Positions 58,060 to 64,000 of a stretch of DNA of 64,000 nucleotides are shown here, in pieces. This stretch comes from Okapia johnstoni (Eukaryota; Chordata; Mammalia; Artiodactyla; Giraffidae), in the NCBI GenBank assembly GCA_024291935.2, contig CM044312.1, positions 73,365,001 to 73,429,000 of the forward strand, in the 5' to 3' direction. The notes beneath the pieces were generated by a model. It was not told the DNA's origin and made no database searches. It worked only from the letters and a program-made list of their open reading frames with translations. How positions within the stretch are numbered: the stretch's first letter is position 1; each line of letters opens with the position of its first letter. Position numbers and translations under genes: made by a program.

Positions 58060-58525
58060 AGAATTCCCAGGCCTTGGTTTATGTCCAAGAGAAATTCTGG
58101 CATATGTGCATGTGAAGACTCCTTATTGCAAGCTTGTTGCACATAATAGTGAAAAATGGGAACTATTTCAAATACCGTGTGAAATTTATAGTATAGTTGT
58201 GTGGTGGAATACTTTAAAGCAGTTTAAATGAATAAATAAGATCTTTAACAACATAGATAGAATCCAAATAATAATGTTGAGTGAAAAAGAAAAAAAAAAC
58301 AAGTTAAAGAGCATCACATAGCATGTCATATTTATACAATACAGTGCTGAATATTTATGGATGTGCTAAGTAAAAAATAAATGGCCTATGTAAATGTCAA
58401 ATTAATGCTAGTAGGTGTTCTGAAAGTGGAGGATGGTGACTGGGCCTATGAGAGTCATATTAGGATTCACAAACTTGCCTGTGTTACAAGCTGTGTAAAA
58501 ATAAAAGATATTCTGTAAGACATGT
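58060..58525 (+). mobile_element. Ancient L1 3' end (L1M type)
   Basis: CCAAGAGAAATTCTGGCATA, GTTGCACATAATAGTGAAAA, TGGTGGAATACTTTAAAGCA and ATAATGTTGAGTGAAAAAGA follow the ancient L1 ORF2 3' end and 3' UTR. The frame at 57962-58231 is a chance reading through it. Confidence 0.65.
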
Positions 58526-58837
58526 ATATTGCTACTGGTTTTATGAAAATTGTTAAGCTACTTTGGTAATTTAATATTTTTTTTTCAAAAACAGCTAACT
58601 GAATAGTAATAAAGTAGATTGAGTTTTTGGTTGTAAATCAAGATTCTTGAAATATAAGTGAGAAACTAATTGTAAGGGAAAACAAATTGCAAAGGGGAAA
58701 ACTAATAAATGACTAGAACCTAATACTGCTAAACTCCAAGCAGCAACTAAAACTTAGGGTGAGAAGGTAAAAAAGGGGAGAAGAAGAGAGAAGGCAGGAG
58801 TCATGTTAGCTCTAAAGCATTTTGTGAGTATCATTTT
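58526..58837. other. Unidentified sequence
   Basis: No named repeat or coding frame. A-rich and G-rich patches near 58680-58800. Confidence 0.5.
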
Positions 58838-59043
58838 TGTTACTTAGTCACTCAGTCGTGTCCAACACTTTTGCGCCCCCATGGACTGTAGCCCACCAGG
58901 CTCCTCTGTCCATGGGATTTCCCAGGTAAGAATACTGGGGTGAGTATCCATTTCCCTCTCCAAAGGAACTTCCTGACCCAAGGATCCAACCTTGATCTCC
59001 TTCATTGCAGGTGGATACTTTACCATTGAGCCTCTTGGAAAGA
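58838..59043 (-). mobile_element. Bov-tA SINE
   Basis: TTAGTCACTCAGTCGTGTCC at the left and a decayed head ending CCTCTTGGAAAGACC at the right. No clear TSD. Confidence 0.9.
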
Positions 59044-59272
59044 CCATCATCTTATTTAAATCTTGTTAAATCAACAGATAGCTGGCAAGTTGTAATCTTC
59101 ACTAAGCCTAAATGTCAGGGTAAAGAGAAGCTCAGAGAGTTAAAACAAGCTCCAGGATACAAAAAGTTCTTTTGATTCTAGGGCATTTAAATATGTACTT
59201 TAGTTTTGACTGACTCAAGGAGCAGGGAAAGGAGTAAAGACTTAGGGAGAGACAAATAAGAGGATCTTCTAT

Positions 59273-59477
59273 AGCAGCAGGCCCCCAACCTTTTCAGCTC
59301 CAGGGATGGGTTTAATGGAGGTGGATGGTTTCCATATGATTCAAGTGCATTACATTTATTGTGCACTTTATTTCTATTATTATTACATTGTGATATATAA
59401 GAAATAATTATACAACTCACCATCATGCAGATTTAGTAGGAGGCCTGAGCTTGTTTTCCTGTAACTAGAAGGTCCCA
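59273..59477 (+). mobile_element. hAT-like non-autonomous DNA transposon, right truncated
   Basis: CAGCAGGCCCCCAACCTTTT is a hAT-type terminal repeat. AAGTGCATTACATTTATTGT, then GCACTTTATTTCTATTATTA and CCTGAGCTTGTTTTCCTGTA follow the family. It stops at GAAGGTCCC before the right terminal repeat. Confidence 0.62.
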
Positions 59478-59505
59478 AACAAATAACGAATATGTATATA
59501 TGTAT

Positions 59506-59881
59506 ATATTCAGTTCAGTTCAGTTCAATCACTCAGTCGTGTCTGACTCTTTGCGACCCCATGAATCACAGCATGCCAGGCCTCCCTGTCCATCACCAAC
59601 TCCAGGAGTCTACCCAAACCCATGTCTATCGAGTCGATGATGCCGTCCATCCACCATCTCATCCTCTGTCATCCCCTTCTCCTCCTGCCCTCAATCTTTC
59701 CCAGCATCAGGGTCTTTTCAAATGAGTCAGCTCTTCGCATGATGTGGCCAAAGTATTGGAGTTTCAGCTTCAACATCAGTCCTTCCAATGAACACCCAGG
59801 ACTGATCTCCTTTAGGATGGACTGGTTGGAACTCCTTGCAGTCCAAGGGACTCTCAAGAGTCTTCTCCAACACCCATCAAT
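59506..59881 (-). mobile_element. BovB LINE 3' end
   Basis: The 3' tail is at the left (CAGTTCAGTTCAGTTCAATC) and the 5' truncation falls in the WCWRRLLR region, with a small internal deletion after AACACC. A possible 11-bp TSD, TATATATGTAT, lies at 59495-59505 and 59882-59892, though the sequence is low-complexity. The minus frame at 59669-59857 is the C-terminal coding remnant. Confidence 0.92.
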
Positions 59882-59989
59882 TATATATGTATCTGTTATA
59901 AATTCTGTATAGGTATGTATATTTTGAGAGATCTACAAAAGAATGTGCACTAAAATTAATGTTATTTTATTCCTTTGAAAAATATCATT

Positions 59990-60075
59990 GAATGCTATGT
60001 TTCAGGCACTGTTCTTGGTGTTGAATTTACAAATGTCATCAATAAAAGACATACTTCCCTGGAGAAAACATTCTA
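59990..60075 (-). mobile_element. L2-like remnant
   Basis: ATGTTTCAGGCACTGTTCTT then GGTGTTGAATTTACAAATGT resembles the reverse L2 3' region. Confidence 0.5.
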
Positions 60076-60623
60076 TTATAGAATTATTATAGGAATTAGT
60101 GTTTCAGACAATTTCTCCTTTTGTTTCTTTTATTTTTAATTTCTGAGAAGAGATTTAAATGATAATAATATAGCTTTTTTTTTCTGAATATAAGCAGAAA
60201 TTTATTTTTATAAATAGCATTGAAATTTAAAATAAAAACGATGAATACGCATTTATTTGATTTTAAAGAACTAAATAATGGTAATTTAGCAAAATTAGAA
60301 TATGTAAGAAAATCCCCCCCCCAAAAAATAAATATATAGTCACTTAAACAAGGGTGTTAGAAAGATAATTCTCTCACAAATTGTGGTATTAAGTGTGGTT
60401 GGTATAGATTCTTTGGATGTCAAGGTGTACTTCATTAAAGTCTAAATGTACATATGAAGGGTAACCTAAAGAAGTAATCTACTTAACCTAAGTAAATACT
60501 CTAGAATGGGCATAGTTGATTGTGAAAGCATATTTACGGAAAAAATCTACAGATTTAAAAATTGAATGTTGACTGAATAAATTACAGTGTTATATTACAT
60601 AGCCATGAAAGAATATTCTATAT
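60076..60623. other. Unidentified AT-rich sequence
   Basis: Includes a C-run at 60315-60322. No named repeat or coding frame. Confidence 0.5.
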
Positions 60624-60843
60624 CAGAGATCATCAAACTACAGCCTGAAGACCTAATCTAGCCCACTACATGCTTTTATAAATAAATTTTATTTGAAAAC
60701 ACTCATGTAAATACATATAAGTATTATCAATGGCTGCTTTCATGCTAAAATGGCAAAGCTGAGTAGCTTCCTTAGAGACTTTTAGGTACTTAAAGCCTAA
60801 AACATTTATTCTCTGGCTTTGGGCAGAAAAAGTTGCAAATACT
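60624..60843 (+). mobile_element. hAT-like MITE, near complete
   Basis: CAGAGATCATCAAACTACAG at the left edge, CAATGGCTGCTTTCATGCTA in the centre, and GCCTAAAACATTTATTCTCT with CAGAAAAAGTTGCAAAT at the right. Same family as 38786-38900, but here the middle is retained. Confidence 0.65.
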
Positions 60844-60994
60844 TTGTATTGATAATTATAGAAATAAAAATATATTTGTAGTTTAATAGACTGTATTATA
60901 TGATACCTCCTTTATCCTGTAAACTATGCGTATATACTAAAATACACATTCTTAGCAAAACAACCTCTATTGAGTATTATGTGAGTAGTAGTAG

Positions 60995-61130
60995 TTAGTT
61001 TAAGTTTATGTGTATAATTTAATTCTCACAGCACTCTTATGCACTGTTAGTCCATTTTACAAATAAACGGAGGCTCTGGGAAATAGAATTTGTAAAAGAT
61101 GACAATGAGCTGGTAACAGAGGTAGGATTC
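60995..61130 (-). mobile_element. MIR SINE fragment
   Basis: In reverse this follows the MIR core: ATTCTCACAGCACTCTTATG, CCATTTTACAAATAAACGGA, and GAGCTGGTAACAGAGGTAGG. Confidence 0.7.
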
Positions 61131-62395
61131 AAAAGCTTGCACATACATTTTTTTTCTTTATAGCTATACTTCAAAATGTTAAAAGTTTTCTCTGGATTCT
61201 TAGATTATTCTTTTAATCTTTATGTTCTTTTCTTATACTTATGTTATTAAATTTATTATTAAAAAATAAAACTCCAAATATTCAATAGCTGTGAACTTGA
61301 AAGTTGACCAAATTTAACTCCTGTCATTTGTTGACTATTTCTTCATTTTGTACTACAGAAAACTACACTTACATGTTTTTAGGGTTCTTGGTGCTGGAGA
61401 AGTGATACAGTAACTGTCAAACCAAAGCACCAATTATTTTTTGTCATCAGTGAAACTCTGGTAGGACTGAGAGATATAATTTTATATTGCTTTATTGCAA
61501 GGACTCTGATACTTAATGATAAAAGTCTATCACCAGAATATTAAGAAATGAAGAAATCAAGATTGAGCATTTTTCCTTGTTCTTCTCAAAATTTCTTGCA
61601 AGAGTAACTTATTTTCCCTGTTGGTGGTTTCTCTCTTACACCTTGAAGTAAAAATTCCACACTACATTATGATGTCAGAGGACATAGACATTGTAAGTTG
61701 GTAACCTTTTGTCAGCCATCTTTAGCCTCATCTTTAGCATTTGACATTATAGTCTTCCTCTTCTTTAAATAACGCTCTCCTTTGACATATTTTATCTTGC
61801 TTGCATTATTTCAGCACTCTTCCTACTCATCTGCAGTGTTGTTCTTCTCTGCCATGTAAGTTCCTTACCCTCTCATGCATGGCCTTTGTGACAGGTCCTT
61901 ATCACCTTTTCATGTTCCCTTTCACATTATGTCTTAGCAACATTGAGAAGCTTTTGGTTTGAAGAAATAGCATTATGTTATCATCTTTGTGTTGCTGCTT
62001 AGTTTGTGCCCTTCTAGCACATATTTTCTCCCTTCTTCCAACGATTAGTGTCTGCTCATTTTTTGACCCTTTACTGAGATGTTCCAGTCTCCAGAGAAGC
62101 CTCCTTAATTTTGTGTAGCTAGTATGAAAGGGTAGAGGTATATTAAGAAAATGTGCAAGGCTTAGGAATTTATACTTCTTACAAATAACTCACAATTTTA
62201 GATATGTTCTTATCGTGGTGAAACCTGTGTTTGATTATAACATATATAAATATGCATTAAAATCTGTATTCAATTACTATATAAAATTCAGGTATTTTGA
62301 ATTATGTATCGTGCCTATATTTCATTAATTGGAGATATTATTTGTAGTATATGTCAGATATTAGATACACTTTTGGTATTTAGAAAGGTGAGAAT
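61131..62395. other. Unidentified sequence
   Basis: A stretch near 61780-62110 has a weak L2-class look (CCTTATCACCTTTTCATG). No coding frame. Confidence 0.45.
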
Positions 62396-62405
62396 AATAG
62401 GTTAT

Positions 62406-62691
62406 TGCTGCTGCTGCGGCTGATGCTGCTGAGTCGCTTTAGTCGTGTCCGACTCTGTGCGACCCCATAGACAGCAGACCACCAGGCTCCGCCGTCCCTG
62501 GGATTCTCCAGGCAAGAACACTGGAGTGGGTTGCCATTTCCTTCTCCAATGCATGAAAGAGAAAAGTGAAAGTGAAGTCGCTCAGTCATGTCCGACTCTT
62601 AGCGACCCCATGGACTGCAGCCTACCAGGCTCCTCCATCAATGGGATTTTCCAGGCAAGAGTACTGGAGTGGGTTGCCATTGCCTTCTCCA
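62406..62691 (-). mobile_element. Bov-A2 SINE
   Basis: Two Bov-A units with a (GCT)n tail at the left. Flanked by a 10-bp TSD, AATAGGTTAT, at 62396-62405 and 62692-62701. Confidence 0.95.
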
Positions 62692-62701
62692 AATAGGTTA
62701 T

Positions 62702-62983
62702 AGCAGCTGGTTTTAATATTTTATGTTGAATTTTATAAGAGTAATTTGAATAGATAATTCTCAGAGATCTTTAATGTACTATAAGTTGTATCTATCTTTG
62801 TCTTTAAAAGAAAAAAGACCTTTTATTTCATTTATCATAATTAATCAAATCTAAAATACTGTCTGTCTTAATGTGAGTTATTCTGAAAATAGAGCCTAGG
62901 CTCTTTAGGTTGAGCCCAGGAACTGCTACAGTAACTGCAACTGAAATCACGGTGGGTCCAGAGCTGTGGGATCACACATTTTA
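62702..62983. other. Unidentified sequence
   Basis: No named repeat or coding frame. Confidence 0.5.
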
Positions 62984-63443
62984 AGTGTCTAGTCAAAGCT
63001 ATGGTTTTTCCAGTAGTCATGTATGGATGTGAGAGGTGGACTATAAATAAAGCTGAGTGCCGAAGAATTGATGCTTTGGAATGTGGTGTTGGAGAAGATT
63101 CTTGAGAGTCTCTTGGACTGCAGGGAAATCCAACAAGTCCATCCTAAAGGAAATCAATCCTTACTATTCATTGAAAGGACTGATACTGAAGCTGAAACTC
63201 CAATACTTTAGCCACCGGATGTGAAGAGCTGACTCATTTGAAAAGACCCTGATGCTGGGAAAGATTGAAGGTGGGAGGAGAAGGGGATGACAGAGGATGA
63301 GATAGCTGGATGGCATCACCGACTCAATGAACATGAGTTTGAGTAGGCTCCCGGAGTTGGTGATGGATAGGGAAGCCTGGCATGCTGCAGTCCATGGGGT
63401 TGCAAAGAATCGGATATGACTGAGCAACTGAACTGAACTGATA
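62984..63443 (+). mobile_element. BovB LINE 3' end
   Basis: From LVKAMVFPVVMYGCER through the C-terminal region to CTGAACTGAACTGA. The frame is broken by several indels. 5' truncated, no clear TSD. Confidence 0.93.
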
Positions 63444-63831
63444 CCAAAAACACACCATTATTTTCTTTCTTAATAAGAAAGAAAAAAATGCTGTATTTAT
63501 ACTACAATATAATGCTTTCTTATCTCTTAGACATTTTATTTTATACTTATTTAAAATGATCTTTTAGATTTTATACATAGATTTTTAAAATCCCCTTTAC
63601 ATATATGTGTGTGTATGTCTGTGTGCAAAATAAATTAAGTAATATATTTGTAAAACTTAATGTTCATAGTCTGACAATTATGAATATTTTGACTCAGAGT
63701 TGTCAATATTTTTGTTTTATACATAGATTATAATGTTTGACATTAAGAGTTTTGACAGTATAGCAAATCTTAAAAGTGTGCTCCTCTTTTGTCTCTTGGA
63801 CTTTCAAGTCCCAATATCCTTTCTGCTTTTT
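63444..63831. other. Unidentified AT-rich sequence
   Basis: A short imperfect TATATGTGTGTGTATGTCTG tract near 63600. Nothing else recognised. Confidence 0.5.
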
Positions 63832-64000
63832 TTTTTTAACTTTTTATTTTGTATTGGAGTATAGCTAATAACAATGTTGTAATAGCTTTAGGTGGACAGC
63901 AAAGGGATTCGCCATACATGTACGTGTATCCATTCTCCCCCAAACTCTCCTCCCATCCAGGCTGCCACGTAACAGTGAGCAGAATTCCCCGTGCTATACA
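63832..64000 (-). mobile_element. L1 LINE 3' end, leaving the window
   Basis: Poly(A) as a T-run at 63828-63838, then 3' UTR of an older bovine L1 in reverse (TATTGGAGTATAGCTAATAA, CCATACATGTACGTGTATCC, CATCCAGGCTGCCACGTAAC). It resembles the 3' UTR type of the element at the window start rather than that of 42063. Confidence 0.85.

Noticed and set aside
57962..58231. An 89-residue plus-strand frame
   Set aside because: It overlaps an ancient L1 3' end in a non-coding relation, and no recognisable domain is present.
2345..62691. tRNA-Glu genes in the SINE heads
   Set aside because: Heads keep box A- and box B-like words but lack a foldable complete tRNA and continue into Bov-A body sequence. 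They are SINEs.
1..64000. A host protein-coding gene or exons
   Set aside because: No open frame with a cellular domain, no plausible splice-flanked exon with coding character, and all long frames fall in LINE sequence. Short exons cannot be excluded by eye.

Overview
The window is non-coding DNA from a ruminant genome (Pecora; cattle, sheep, goat and deer cannot be separated by eye). The diagnosis rests on repeats confined to, or abundant in, this group: BovB (RTE-type) LINEs, tRNA-Glu-derived Bov-tA SINEs, Bov-A2 SINEs and a young bovine-type L1, in AT-rich sequence. I see no host protein-coding gene, exon, functional tRNA or rRNA gene. Every long open frame is a broken LINE frame, a frame antisense to one, or chance. 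It reads as an intergenic gene desert or a very large intron.

Layout. 1-1163: L1 3' end (minus strand) with a 5' inversion. 1164-3772: unidentified sequence, Bov-tA copies, a BovB fragment and a MER5-like DNA transposon. About 4000-5860: decayed class III (ERVL-like) retroviral pol remnant. About 5990-8200: ancient L1 split by a SINE. 8745-9168: MaLR-like LTR. 9169-13444: mostly unidentified sequence. 13445-13880: compound microsatellite and a head-to-head SINE pair. 15574-28665: BovB cluster with a long 5'-truncated copy, an internally deleted copy, an inverted pair, and one BovB nested inside another with a target-site duplication (TSD). 28931-39852: SINEs, BovB 3' ends and a HAL1/L1M copy of 37480-38760. 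42049-46738: a 4.66-kb bovine-type L1 flanked by a 14-bp TSD. 47530-53762: L2-like remnants, SINEs, a (TG)n tract. 54091-about 57560: BovB with its 5' UTR, abutting an endogenous retroviral LTR with a tRNA-Pro-type primer-binding site in the same orientation. 57962-64000: ancient L1, hAT-like elements, MIR/L2 remnants, a BovB end, Bov-A2, and another L1 3' end running off the window.

How the parts relate. L1 and BovB proteins copy their own RNA and mobilise SINEs; Bov-tA and Bov-A share their 3' tail with BovB, which fits BovB as their driver. Nesting gives a relative order: ancient L1M/HAL1, L2, MIR, hAT and ERVL remnants are oldest; Bov-tA and Bov-A copies interrupt several of them; the L1 at 42063-46724 and the nested BovB at 25453-27754 have crisp TSDs. 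No copy here has an intact frame for both endonuclease and reverse transcriptase, so none looks autonomous. I found no convincing undescribed system. The most interesting items are the LTR-BovB same-strand junction, the shared frameshift in two BovB copies, a SINE architecture with duplicated tRNA head and a shared junction, and the inversion structures.
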